From Clostridia bacterium (lineage in GTDB: Bacteria > Bacillota > Clostridia > Oscillospirales > CAG-272): a stretch of 64,000 nt of DNA. Below are positions 34,187 to 42,394 of the stretch, piece after piece (within the stretch, counting starts at the first letter, position 1; the number at the start of each line of letters is the position of its first letter). Below the pieces are notes generated by a model. That model searched no databases. It saw only the letters and a list, made by a program, of their open reading frames with translations, and was not told the DNA's origin. The DNA is taken from assembly GCA_017451735.1 (NCBI GenBank), contig JAFTNU010000030.1, positions 38,387-102,386 on the forward strand, read 5' to 3'. The position numbers and the translations under genes are program-made.

Positions 34187-34339
34187 ATGTCGCGCAGCAC
34201 GATGAAGACCAAAAAGAAAAGCACTGTCAAGCGTCTTGTGGTGGCGAATCTTGTCGCCGCGCTGGCACTGCTGACGGTGACGGTCGTCACACTATTCTGC
34301 CTTGGCCTGCTGGATAGCATTTTTGCTTTTTTATTTTAA
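34187..34339 (+). CDS. 50-residue single-span membrane peptide in the prpC-prkC position
   Basis: A short frame (ATG 34187, behind AAAGGGGGACTG) encodes 50 residues: a basic start (SRSTMKTKKKSTVKRL) and one long hydrophobic helix (VVANLVAALALLTVTVVTLF), then GLLDSIFAFLF. It is positive-inside, so it should insert with the N terminus in the cytoplasm. It lies between rlmN and rsgA, where prpC-prkC (a Ser/Thr phosphatase and kinase) normally sit, but shows no kinase remnant. No family is recognised. The ribosome site and spacing are reasonable, and the 23-bp gap to rsgA fits an operon. Confidence 0.55.
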   Translation: MSRSTMKTKKKSTVKRLVVANLVAALALLTVTVVTLFCLGLLDSIFAFLF

Positions 34340-34362
34340 ACTTCCGAGAAACGGGGGAAACG

Positions 34363-35346
34363 ATGCAATACGAGGAAAACGGAAAGCTGATACGAGGGGT
34401 TGGGGGACTTTACGAGATCGCCCTGAATGAGGGGGAGACGCCGCTTTCGGGGCGGCGGATCACCGCCCGTGCCAAGGGCAATTTCCGCCATGAGGGGATC
34501 ACACCCCTGGTGGGAGACGCCGTGCGCGTTGCCTTTGATGAAGGATCCCTTTCGCGGGACGAGACGGGCAGGCCTTGCTCCTCCTCTGACGGTGGCGGTA
34601 TCGTCATCGAGGAGATCTTGCCCCGTAAAAACGCGCTCATCCGCCCACCCATGGCCAATCTGGATGATCTCTTTATCACCTTTGCCGCGGCCCACCCCGC
34701 CCCGGTGCTTGAAACGGTGGATAAGCTGATCTCCATTGCAGAATACAACGGGATCGAGCCCGTGGTGATCATCGGCAAGCGGGATATGGCGCCCGACTAT
34801 GCGGACGAGCTGAAAAAACTGTATACGTGTGCGGGTTTTTCTGCTTTTTCACTTTCTGCGGATACATGCGAGGGGGTGGAGGAGCTTCGTGCGTTTCTTG
34901 CCGCGCATATGACGGGCAGGACTGCCGCCTTTGCCGGAGCCTCGGGTGTTGGGAAATCCACTCTGCTCAATGCGTTGTTTCCCGATCTTTCCTTGCAAAC
35001 GGGTGAGATCAGCCGCCGTATCGAGCGGGGCAAGCACACCACCCGTCGGGTGGAGCTTTATCCCATAGCGGGGATCGAGGGGGCGTATATTGCCGATACC
35101 CCCGGATTCAGCATGCTGGATTTTGTGCGGTTCGATTTCTTTTCCAAAGAGGATCTGGCGGGCACCATGCGGGAGTTTTCTCCCTACATCGGAGCGTGCC
35201 GCTATAAAAAATGCACCCATACACGTGAGGAGGGGTGCGCGATTCTCGCGGCGGTACAGGCGGGCGACATTGCCCCCACCCGCCACCGGAGCTTTGTCAC
35301 CATGTACGATGCTCTGAAAACGAAGCATGATTGGAGTAAAAAATGA
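34363..35346 (+). CDS. rsgA: Ribosome small subunit-dependent GTPase RsgA
   Basis: A 327-residue circularly permuted GTPase: an N-terminal OB fold (GRRITARAKGNFRHEG), then G4, G1 as AGASGVGKSTLLNAL, G3 as IADTPGFS, and the C-terminal zinc Cys/His domain (CRYKKCTHTREEGC). It matures the 30S subunit. The G4 motif, normally NKxD, reads IIGKRDMA, with Gly in place of Asn. An insertion of about 12 residues (CSSSDGGG) lies in the loop before G4. It overlaps thiN by 4 bp. Confidence 0.93.
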   Translation: MQYEENGKLIRGVGGLYEIALNEGETPLSGRRITARAKGNFRHEGITPLVGDAVRVAFDEGSLSRDETGRPCSSSDGGGIVIEEILPRKNALIRPPMANLDDLFITFAAAHPAPVLETVDKLISIAEYNGIEPVVIIGKRDMAPDYADELKKLYTCAGFSAFSLSADTCEGVEELRAFLAAHMTGRTAAFAGASGVGKSTLLNALFPDLSLQTGEISRRIERGKHTTRRVELYPIAGIEGAYIADTPGFSMLDFVRFDFFSKEDLAGTMREFSPYIGACRYKKCTHTREEGCAILAAVQAGDIAPTRHRSFVTMYDALKTKHDWSKK

Positions 35347-35981
35347 TGCGTGCCTACATATACACGGGTGGGACGGTGGATCCTGCCCATATCACCGAGC
35401 ACCCTAAGGGCGACGATCTGATCATTGCCGCCGACAGCGGATGGAACAATGCCATGGCTCTTGGCGAAAGGCCGACGGTGCTGATGGGGGATTTTGATTC
35501 CATTGGTGGAAAAAAGCTGCCGGAAGGCGTGGAAATTTATCGCGTTCCCGCCGAAAAGGATCTGACCGATACCCAGCTTGCCGTGGAGTTTGCTTTGCAG
35601 AAGGGAGCGCGGGATATCGTCATCGTCGGCGGTCTTTCGGGGCGCCTGGATCACACCCTTTCCAACCTGGCCATCCTGGAGCATCTGGAGGCCTTGCGGT
35701 GCCATGCCATTATAACAGACGGCCGTAACCGTGCCCGATTCATCCGGAATAACAGCACCCTCATCCCCCGCGGTGCGTATACCTATCTGTCCCTGATCGC
35801 CGCCGATCCTGTGGTCAAGGGCGTGGAGATCGACGGGGTGAAATATCCGTTAAAAAACGCGAAGCTCCGTCGGGATAATCAGTATGCCGTCAGTAACGAG
35901 CTGACGGGGAACTGTGCCTTCATCGCCGTCAAAAAAGGCGGGCTTTACATCATTGAGTCACGGGACGAAGGTACAAAATGA
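35343..35981 (+). CDS. thiN: Thiamine pyrophosphokinase
   Basis: A 212-residue enzyme with the family's motifs: LIIAADSGWNNAMALG, LMGDFDSIG, EKDLTDTQLAVEFAL and VGGLSGRLDHTLSN, and the late YLSLIAADP to NELTGN barrel. It converts thiamine to thiamine diphosphate with ATP. It follows rsgA with an ATGA-type overlap; rpe, often between them, is missing. It overlaps the next gene by 4 bp. Confidence 0.93.
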   Translation: MMRAYIYTGGTVDPAHITEHPKGDDLIIAADSGWNNAMALGERPTVLMGDFDSIGGKKLPEGVEIYRVPAEKDLTDTQLAVEFALQKGARDIVIVGGLSGRLDHTLSNLAILEHLEALRCHAIITDGRNRARFIRNNSTLIPRGAYTYLSLIAADPVVKGVEIDGVKYPLKNAKLRRDNQYAVSNELTGNCAFIAVKKGGLYIIESRDEGTK

Positions 35982-36400
35982 TGACTCTGGAGGAATTCCA
36001 TCTGCAGGTGGGCGAGACCGTAATGCATTGCCAGCACATCGAGGAGGAGATCAAAATGATCTATGCCGCCTTGCGGAAGGGAGATTTTGATCAAAACTAT
36101 GAAACGGTGCGCAGAAAGCCCCTGGGCGATATGCTGATCGAGCTGCAGGCGCTGGATCGGTCGGATCATGACCCATACATTTTAAAGGAGGATTACGATT
36201 ATCTGTTCCGTATGAAGAATGTGCGGAATCATTGGTGCCATCAAGCCTATGCCAATTTTCTTTATGTCAAGGATTTTTTACATTCCCCGGAGTATGAAAG
36301 GGAATGTCGCTTTCTGCAGCAGGATCGCGTCCGTCTTTGCAACCTTGCACATGCTCTGGAGCGGAGCCGCTTGCGGGCCGTGAAGCTTTATAAATATTAA
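35978..36400 (+). CDS. HEPN-like protein with an RNxxxH motif
   Basis: A 140-residue helical protein that overlaps thiN by 4 bp. It contains R83-N84-H-W-C-H88 (FRMKNVRNHWCHQAY), which fits the RNxxxH motif of HEPN ribonucleases, and the helical, all-alpha character (QHIEEEIKMIYAALRKG) also fits. Small Clostridia proteins with this RNxWCH segment are common and generally called hypothetical. HEPN proteins are often toxins or RNases; I see no nucleotidyltransferase antitoxin beside it. Cotranslation with thiN is unusual for a toxin, so a housekeeping RNase or a non-catalytic helical protein is possible. Confidence 0.6.
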   Translation: MMTLEEFHLQVGETVMHCQHIEEEIKMIYAALRKGDFDQNYETVRRKPLGDMLIELQALDRSDHDPYILKEDYDYLFRMKNVRNHWCHQAYANFLYVKDFLHSPEYERECRFLQQDRVRLCNLAHALERSRLRAVKLYKY

Positions 36401-36416
36401 AAATACCTTAAAAATA

Positions 36417-36450
36417 CCTGTGGCCGCTAAGATGACCACAGGCGTTTTTT
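36417..36450. terminator. Terminator after the remA-thiN run
   Basis: CCTGTGG, a 12-nt loop, CCACAGG and TTTTTT end the plus-strand run of housekeeping genes and face a convergent gene. Confidence 0.82.
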
Positions 36451-36458
36451 ATGACAGT

Positions 36459-37841
36459 TCAAAACTCTTTTTCGGCACCCAGGGTGATCTGATGCTTCAT
36501 CCATCCCGCATCCTCGTAGGTGATGGGCTCCCACGTGAGCTTGCGCAAAAGCGTTGCGGTCTCCTCCCGCGGGCCGCTATGGTCCGACCAGGGAGCCTTG
36601 GCCGCACCGCAGGCGCGGGCGAAGGGCAATATCTTATAAGCCTCTCGCGCCATGGTATGCCAGGTGGTCTCCATTACGCCGAACAGACCGTGCTTCGCCA
36701 CTGTATCGATGTGGGCCTTGCCGTTGTCCACATCAAGCCAGGGGGCTCCCATGATATCAAAGCCCTTGTCCTTCAGATAAAGCGAGGTGGGGATGGGAGC
36801 CTCCTTATCGTGATACTGCCAATCCACCAGGACCGTATCGGGGGAAAGGCGGGAGAGCACCGACATACAGTCCGCGGGACATCTTTTGGCGCAGGCGTGG
36901 GGCTTGCGGTCACCGTAAGCCCGGGGAGGCAGAAACATATCCATCCAGATCATGGGGCGGCGCCCCTCACGGCTGATCTCTGCCGTCAGCGCACTGAGAA
37001 AATCGGGGAGCTTTGCATACCGTTTGAGGTCATTTGCGTACATATAGGATTCATCCAGGCCTGCATGGAAATAGGATCCTTGCCCAAACAGGTCATACAG
37101 CTCCCCACGTACTTGCCGCAACAATTCCGGCACCTTGGGGTTGTCGGTGTCAAAGGACCATCCGTCTGGTGTGAACAGAGGGTAAAGTGAAGGATCCTGA
37201 TCCAGTACCACGTGCTTACCGGATAGCACGCGGCTTGCGGTGGCGTGCCCCAGGTGGTTGAACATGGGGATGGGCTCCATGCCGAAATTCCGTATCTCAC
37301 CCAATACCTCGGCGATCTGTGCCTTGGTGAAGGCGTTCGGCCACGACAGAGCAGAGCAGCAGTCATAGCGGAGCATGCCCCAGAATTCCAATACCACATG
37401 GGTGTATTGCAGAATGCCCGCCAATCGGATATAACGCTTTAAGGCGAGAAGAGTGGTCTCGGGAAAAACACAAAAATGTATCATACGGTTGTGAATTTTA
37501 AAGGCGCTGCACTCCTCTACAGGCGCGATCAGCAGCTGCCCGTTTTCGCTTGCCCACTCGATCTTTTGCAGCAGTGCGCAATACCCCCGCATCAGCGAGC
37601 TGTGATCCCGTGCTGCTACGGCAAGTCCCTTTTCGTCGGCATGAATGATATATTCGGCATCGTTGGGCAGAGTCGGCATGGCAGGTGCGCCGATTACAAG
37701 GAGATTGTCCGCTCCCGGTGTTATGATCATTTCGGAGCGATGGAAGGAAAATCCGCGGAACAGATCGCGCACGGTATCGTTGTTCACTCTTGCGTCGGCG
37801 CGGGCCGTGACCCGGTCGGGCAGATAAAAGCAATTTGGCAT
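36459..37841 (-). CDS. GH20-like beta-N-acetylhexosaminidase
   Basis: A 460-residue protein with the GH20 architecture: an N-terminal GH20b-like domain (YIIHADEKGLAVAARDHSSLMRGY), then a TIM barrel with IPMFNHLGHA and YFHAGLDESYMYA, where Asp-Glu is the catalytic pair (canonical H-x-G-G-D-E reads H-A-G-L-D-E). WMDMFLPP and DWQYHD follow. It probably releases N-acetylhexosamine from glycans; lack of a signal peptide places it in the cytoplasm. The start 37841 follows AAAGGAG. It is divergent from an AraC regulator. Confidence 0.82.
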   Translation of the reverse strand: MPNCFYLPDRVTARADARVNNDTVRDLFRGFSFHRSEMIITPGADNLLVIGAPAMPTLPNDAEYIIHADEKGLAVAARDHSSLMRGYCALLQKIEWASENGQLLIAPVEECSAFKIHNRMIHFCVFPETTLLALKRYIRLAGILQYTHVVLEFWGMLRYDCCSALSWPNAFTKAQIAEVLGEIRNFGMEPIPMFNHLGHATASRVLSGKHVVLDQDPSLYPLFTPDGWSFDTDNPKVPELLRQVRGELYDLFGQGSYFHAGLDESYMYANDLKRYAKLPDFLSALTAEISREGRRPMIWMDMFLPPRAYGDRKPHACAKRCPADCMSVLSRLSPDTVLVDWQYHDKEAPIPTSLYLKDKGFDIMGAPWLDVDNGKAHIDTVAKHGLFGVMETTWHTMAREAYKILPFARACGAAKAPWSDHSGPREETATLLRKLTWEPITYEDAGWMKHQITLGAEKEF

Positions 37842-37867
37842 GTCAGGTACTCCTTTTAGTTTTTTGT

Positions 37868-37897
37868 AGTATAACACGGATGTGCCACTTGCTTCAA
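37868..37897 (-). promoter_or_regulatory. Promoter for the GH20-like gene
   Basis: TTGAAG, 18 bp and TATACT on the minus strand. Confidence 0.55.
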
Positions 37898-37933
37898 CCC
37901 GAAAAAAAGAAGAAAAGGTTTGAAAAAAAGAAC

Positions 37934-37963
37934 TTTACAAAGCATCCTCTCTTCGGATATAAT
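37934..37963 (+). promoter_or_regulatory. Promoter for the AraC regulator at 37979
   Basis: TTTACA, 18 bp and TATAAT end 15 bp before the start codon. Confidence 0.55.
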
Positions 37964-37978
37964 GAAGGGGAAGGGGGG

Positions 37979-38743
37979 ATGACCGTGTTTGTGAAGGAGT
38001 CGAGTCATATACGCATCCTTTCGGTTTTGGACCTTTCCTGGGGGAGGACCGATAAGAGAGTGGAGGGGCGACCGTTTGCCGCGCTGACACTGCGCATTTG
38101 CGGTGACGGTGCCTTGGTTGAGGATGGAAAAAACGAACTGCTGAAAAGCGGAGATGTGGTCTATATGCCCAAGGGCGTCGGATACGATCTGCACTGCGGC
38201 GAAGAACGTGTTTTGGTCATTCACTTCGATGTCCAAGGGGAGGGCGGCCCGCATATGGAGGTCTTTCATCCCGAGAATACCGCCAATCTGCACCGCTTGT
38301 TTGCGGCATTGCTTGACGTGTGGCGCGAGAAGCGCCCCGGCTATGCATTCCGTTCCCTGTCGTTGTTTTATGAGATCGTGTACGAGCTGGAGAAAAATCG
38401 GGTGCGGGAGCGTACTGTCGATTACGAAAGGATCGAACGGGCGCTGGAATATCTGCATGCTGCATATATGGATCCCGACCTGACCGTGCGGGAGCTTTGT
38501 CGCAAGGTTGCCATGAGCGACACTTATTTTCGTCGCTTGTTTTACAGCTGCTACGGGAAAACGCCCTTGCGCTATCTCAATGATCTGCGCATCGATTATG
38601 CCAAGGCACTGCTGCGGGAGGGGGACTGTCCGGTGACTGAGGCGGCGTACAGATCGGGCTTCGCGGATCCCAAGTATTTCAGCACTGCCTTCCGACATGC
38701 TGTGGGGTGCTCCCCTTCGGCATATCGTAAGGGTGAGAAATAA
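37979..38743 (+). CDS. AraC-family transcriptional regulator
   Basis: A 254-residue AraC protein: a cupin-like N-terminal half (GDVVYMPKGVGYDLHCG) and a C-terminal double helix-turn-helix (LTVRELCRKVAMSDTYFRRL, then YRSGFADPKYFSTAFRHAVG). It is divergent from the GH20-like gene across 137 bp that contain a promoter for each, so it probably controls that gene. ATG 37979 is preferred because it follows AAGGGGGG and the promoter; a longer frame from 37835 would overlap both. Confidence 0.9.
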   Translation: MTVFVKESSHIRILSVLDLSWGRTDKRVEGRPFAALTLRICGDGALVEDGKNELLKSGDVVYMPKGVGYDLHCGEERVLVIHFDVQGEGGPHMEVFHPENTANLHRLFAALLDVWREKRPGYAFRSLSLFYEIVYELEKNRVRERTVDYERIERALEYLHAAYMDPDLTVRELCRKVAMSDTYFRRLFYSCYGKTPLRYLNDLRIDYAKALLREGDCPVTEAAYRSGFADPKYFSTAFRHAVGCSPSAYRKGEK

Positions 38744-38777
38744 GAGGAGCTCTGCCGATATCGGCAGAGCTCCTCTT
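38742..38777. terminator. Palindromic terminator after the AraC gene
   Basis: AAGAGGAGCTCTGCCGAT followed by its exact complement, ending TTTT on the plus strand. Confidence 0.8.
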
Positions 38778-38887
38778 TTGGCAAATTTCACCCCGTTGTG
38801 GGTCATTTTTGCCGCGGAACATGAAAGATGCGCCGCAGGAGGGGGGCAAGAAAGCCCGGGGATCTCATCAATACGATTTTCATACAA

Positions 38888-39058
38888 TCAGCACTCCTTA
38901 TGATGTTCGATCTTGGAAAGAGAGCAACCGGCTACCAATAAAAGAGACGCGCCGAGGATGCAGAAAAAGGCCTTTGGCAGAATCAGCGCGCAAAGCGCAC
39001 CTGCACCGAAGGCGGCGAGTAAGCGCTTACTGCCGGAGACATGAGGGATCGGGTACAC
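38888..39058 (-). CDS. 56-residue membrane peptide
   Basis: A short frame starts at GTG 39058, 8 bp after AGGAGG, and encodes a 56-residue peptide: a basic start (YPIPHVSGSKRLLAAFGAGA), a hydrophobic stretch in two parts (LCALILPKAFFCILGASLLLVAG, given by its ends LCALILP and SLLLVAG), and CSLSKIEHHKEC at the end. It is divergent from asnB, 78 bp apart. No family is recognised; small spore-coat or YrzE-like membrane peptides look similar. The excellent ribosome site is the main support. Confidence 0.55.
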   Translation of the reverse strand: MYPIPHVSGSKRLLAAFGAGALCALILPKAFFCILGASLLLVAGCSLSKIEHHKEC

Positions 39059-39136
39059 AGGACACACCTCCTTTTGATAGCAGGATATGCACCACAGGGC
39101 AAATGTGCTCATAGGCTGAGAGTGAGGTGAGGAAAT

Positions 39137-40966
39137 ATGTGTTCGATCAATGGATGCGTCAATTTTGCACATCCCGAAAGGGTCAGCGGCGCGGCGGTGG
39201 CCGCCGCAGGTGCCCGCTTGGCACGGCGGGGACCTGATGCCAACGGAGCGTTTTTTACCCCCGGGGTGGGATTTTATCACAACCGTTTGGCGGTTATGGA
39301 TCCCGAGGGGGGCGCGCAGCCCATGCGTGCTTACTATGGCGGGCAATGGTATACCATCGTGTATAACGGTGAGATCTACAATTCCGACGAGCTCCGCCGC
39401 GATCTTGTTCTGAAGGGGGCCGCCTTCCGCACGACCTGCGATACCGAGACCGTGCTGTGGAGCTATATCCTGTACGGCGAGGCGTGCCCGAGGTATCTCA
39501 ACGGCATTTTTGCCTTTGCCGTGCATGATCCTGTAAGGGAGCAGGTCTTTTTTGCCAGGGACAGACTGGGAGTGAAGCCCTTTTTTTACGCCCGTTCCGA
39601 GGGTAATTTCTACTTTTCCTCCGAGGTCAAGGGCCTGTTTGCCCATCCGGAGATCAGACCGGAGATCGATCTGGAGGGCTTGTGGCAGCTCTTTTATCTT
39701 ACGCCCGTGACCTTGCCGGGAAGCGGTGTTTTCCGTCGGGTGGAGGAGCTTTTGCCCGCACATGCGGCCAGAGTGACCAGGGAGGGATTCACCGATTGGT
39801 GCTATTGGCAGCTGGAGGCCAAGGAGTGCCGTGACGATGCCCCCACCGCGGCGGCTACCGTGCGTCATCTCTTTTGCGATGCGGTCAAGCGTCAGCTTTC
39901 CAGCGATGTGCCCTTGGCGGTTCTGCTCTCGGGCGGCCTGGATTCCTCGGCCATCACCGCCGTGGCGGCGCAACATCTGCACGGGCAGGGAAAAGAGCTC
40001 TCTACCTATTCATTTGAATATGAGGGGAACAAGGAGAATTTCAAGTCCAGCCTGTTTCAGCCGCAACGGGATGATGAATTTGCCGCCGCACTGGCCGCCG
40101 AGCTGGGGACGGATCACACGGTGTTGACCGCCCCTACGGAGGAGGTGGCAGGTTATCTGGAGGCGGCCGCTCTCGCCCGGGATCTGCCGGGGCAGGCCGA
40201 TATCGATTCCTCCTTGCTTTATTTCTGCCAACGTATCAAAAAAAGGCATACGGTATTGCTTTCCGGCGAATGCTCGGATGAGATCTTTGGGGGATATCCG
40301 TGGTTTTATCGCTCTGAAATGCTGCATCGGGATTTCTTTCCCTGGTTGCACGATCCGCATACCCGTATCGGGCTGTTTGATGACAGCACGGTTCACGCGG
40401 CACAGGGGCTTGCCTACCTGCGTGAGGTCTGCCGCAAGAGCACCGAGGCTTGCCCTGTGCTTGACGGGGAATGCGAGGCCGACCGCACTGCGCGGATCGC
40501 CACTTTCCTTTCCACACGCTATTTTATGGCCAATCTTCTGGCGCGCAAGGATCGTATGAGCATGTATAGCGCCGTGGAGGTGCGTGTGCCCTTTGCCGAC
40601 CATCGGATACTGGAGTATGTTTTCAATGTGCCCTGGGCCATTAAGTTTGGTAACGGGGTGGAAAAAGCCCTGTTGCGGCATGCCATGGAGGGATATTTGC
40701 CCGATCGGGTGCTCTGGCGTAAAAAGAGTCCCTATCCCAAGACCCACAATCCCGCCTATGAGACCCGTGTGCGGGAGATGCTGGCCGCCCGCCTTTCGCG
40801 CAAGGGAGGATTCCTTTCCGAATATCTGGATCGCCGCCGACTGAACGAGCTGCTGGAGGGAGAGAGCGGCACCTGGTTCGGTCAACTCATGGCCCGCCCG
40901 CAGCTTATCGCCTGGTTGTGTCAGCTGGATGCCTGGTTTGAGGCCTATGACGTGCAGCTTGTATAA
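39137..40966 (+). CDS. asnB: Asparagine synthase (glutamine-hydrolysing)
   Basis: A 609-residue enzyme. The N-terminal glutaminase has the catalytic Cys2 (MCSINGCVNF), and RRGPDANG, NHRLAV-like HNRLAVMD and YNGEIYN follow. The synthetase half has the PP-loop VLLSGGLDSSAI (about residue 264), then SGECSDEIFGGYPWF and RKDRMSM. It makes asparagine from aspartate, glutamine and ATP; some homologues amidate cell-wall peptides instead. It stands alone, with start after AGGTGAGG. Confidence 0.95.
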   Translation: MCSINGCVNFAHPERVSGAAVAAAGARLARRGPDANGAFFTPGVGFYHNRLAVMDPEGGAQPMRAYYGGQWYTIVYNGEIYNSDELRRDLVLKGAAFRTTCDTETVLWSYILYGEACPRYLNGIFAFAVHDPVREQVFFARDRLGVKPFFYARSEGNFYFSSEVKGLFAHPEIRPEIDLEGLWQLFYLTPVTLPGSGVFRRVEELLPAHAARVTREGFTDWCYWQLEAKECRDDAPTAAATVRHLFCDAVKRQLSSDVPLAVLLSGGLDSSAITAVAAQHLHGQGKELSTYSFEYEGNKENFKSSLFQPQRDDEFAAALAAELGTDHTVLTAPTEEVAGYLEAAALARDLPGQADIDSSLLYFCQRIKKRHTVLLSGECSDEIFGGYPWFYRSEMLHRDFFPWLHDPHTRIGLFDDSTVHAAQGLAYLREVCRKSTEACPVLDGECEADRTARIATFLSTRYFMANLLARKDRMSMYSAVEVRVPFADHRILEYVFNVPWAIKFGNGVEKALLRHAMEGYLPDRVLWRKKSPYPKTHNPAYETRVREMLAARLSRKGGFLSEYLDRRRLNELLEGESGTWFGQLMARPQLIAWLCQLDAWFEAYDVQLV

Positions 40967-40992
40967 ATAAAGCTGTTTTTGCATTTTCTGTC

Positions 40993-41021
40993 TTGACTTT
41001 TGCCGTGGGAGGGGGTATACT
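40993..41021 (+). promoter_or_regulatory. Sigma-A promoter for the GDPD gene
   Basis: TTGACT, 17 bp and TATACT, 58 bp before the start codon. Confidence 0.7.
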
Positions 41022-41079
41022 GAACTTACTCACCGCCCTTTGTGCAGAAGGACGGAAAGAAACACGGAGGAAAATCAGA

Positions 41080-41916
41080 ATGGAAAACAAAGTTACACTG
41101 GCCGCTCACAGAGGTTGGCGCGCAAAATATCCCGAGAACACCATGCGTGGGTTCCGCGAGGCGCTTATGCTGGATATCGATGCCGTCGAAATGGATGTAC
41201 ACATGACCAAGGATTACCACATTGTGATCTGTCATGATGCCAACCTGGCACGCACCACCGATAAGAGCGGCAGTATCTACCGCATGACGCTGGCAGAGGT
41301 CAAAGAGGCCGATGCCGGTATCAAATTCGGCGAGGAGTTCAAGGGCGAGCGCGTGCCTACCCTGGAGGAGTTTTTGGAGCTGATGGCCACCCGCCCCGAC
41401 ATCAAGGTTCTGCTGGAGCTGAAGGATTACCCCGAGGATCTGGGTGATTTTGCCTATGCTTCTGCCGGGCTGACCCTGTCCCTTTGCAAGAAGTACGGCG
41501 TGTTCGGCAAGGAGAGACTCACTGTCATCACCTTCTCCGCAGGCCTTTGCGCTTGGCTCCGTACCAGATACACCACGGAGGATTTTCCCATCCACGGCTT
41601 TTATCCCAAGAGCGTGATGAAGGGCTACGCTAAGGACGATCCCTACAAATATTATGATGAGGTGTGCCTGTTCAACCACGGCGACAAGACCCCTGAGGGA
41701 TTCCCCATCAAGCATGATACTCCCGTGGCTGACAAGGCCAGATTCACCGAATTTGCCCTGATGGGGATCAAGCCCTGTGTATATTACGGCATGAACACCG
41801 ATGAAGCGGTCTACCGTGCCGCTTATGAGAACGGTGCCATTGGCTTTACCTGCGATCATCCCGATATCTGCGGCGAGATCTTGGATAAAATCGGTGCCAG
41901 AAAATTGAAAAAATAA
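41080..41916 (+). CDS. Glycerophosphodiester phosphodiesterase-family protein
   Basis: A 278-residue GDPD-fold protein: AAHRGWRAKYPENTMRGF (catalytic His and Arg), VEMDVHMTKD (metal Glu/Asp), VICHDANLARTTDKSG (second catalytic His) and PTLEEFLELM. The C-terminal IGFTCDHPDICGEIL closes the barrel. It hydrolyses glycerophosphodiesters to glycerol 3-phosphate plus alcohol. No signal peptide, so it acts in the cytoplasm. ATG 41080 follows CACGGAGG; an upstream frame to 40993 overlaps the promoter and is rejected. Confidence 0.92.
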   Translation: MENKVTLAAHRGWRAKYPENTMRGFREALMLDIDAVEMDVHMTKDYHIVICHDANLARTTDKSGSIYRMTLAEVKEADAGIKFGEEFKGERVPTLEEFLELMATRPDIKVLLELKDYPEDLGDFAYASAGLTLSLCKKYGVFGKERLTVITFSAGLCAWLRTRYTTEDFPIHGFYPKSVMKGYAKDDPYKYYDEVCLFNHGDKTPEGFPIKHDTPVADKARFTEFALMGIKPCVYYGMNTDEAVYRAAYENGAIGFTCDHPDICGEILDKIGARKLKK

Positions 41917-41932
41917 ATTTGATTGCATTGGC

Positions 41933-41967
41933 AAAAAGCGTGCGTTCTGGAACGCACGCTTTTTTTG
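41933..41967. terminator. Bidirectional terminator after the GDPD gene
   Basis: AAAAAGCGTGCGTT, a short loop and AACGCACGCTTTTTTT. Confidence 0.88.
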
Positions 41968-42214
41968 CGACTGCCGGAATTTGCAATCGGGTGTCGACAA
42001 GCTAATATCCCCCTCCGATATTTAAAAGGAGAGCAATTATAAAATATACCGATTTCGCCTGTGACATTTTCCTCGTGAAGCTGGCCGAGTGGCACGTCCT
42101 CCGGAGATAAGATAGTAGGTGCAAGTGTGAAGTAAAGACTCCTATATCGGCGTTCTATCGGCCAGGGAGCTCTTGCTGTTTACTTTGTTTGTAAAGAAAT
42201 AGAATAAAAATTGG
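41968..42214. ncRNA. Unassigned structured RNA-like element between two terminators
   Basis: A gene-free 247-bp unit lies between two bidirectional terminators. CCGAT-CGCC (42051-42062) can pair with GGCG-ATCGG (about 42150-42165) to close a domain of about 115 nt. Inside, GGAGT and ACTTC (minus strand) form a short hairpin; it keeps a G-U pair only on the minus strand, which hints at minus-strand transcription. A plus-strand promoter-like pair (TTGCAA, 16 bp, TAATAT) also occurs near 41983, so the strand is unresolved. I could not match it to a known RNA class. Confidence 0.4.
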
Positions 42215-42255
42215 AAAACATCCACACGATTTTGGAAAATCGTGTGGATGTTTTT
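42215..42255. terminator. Strong bidirectional hairpin terminator
   Basis: AAAACATCCACACGATTTT, GGA and the exact complement with T runs both ways. Confidence 0.85.
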
Positions 42256-42394
42256 GTATTTATTGCCATTTGGTGTGGAATTACCGTAACAAGGTACCGG
42301 ATACAGCACTTGCGCCTTCCCGCTTTCTCCCGCTTCTTTTCTGCACGTTTTTTGCATAGGATAAAAGGACAAGAAAGAAAGGGAGGCTGTGAAA

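Noticed and set aside
42040-42200. yybP-ykoY, T-box or M-box riboswitch before the PMCA-like ATPase
   Set aside because: None of the conserved core motifs of those classes is found, and a strong terminator separates it from the gene by 140 bp.
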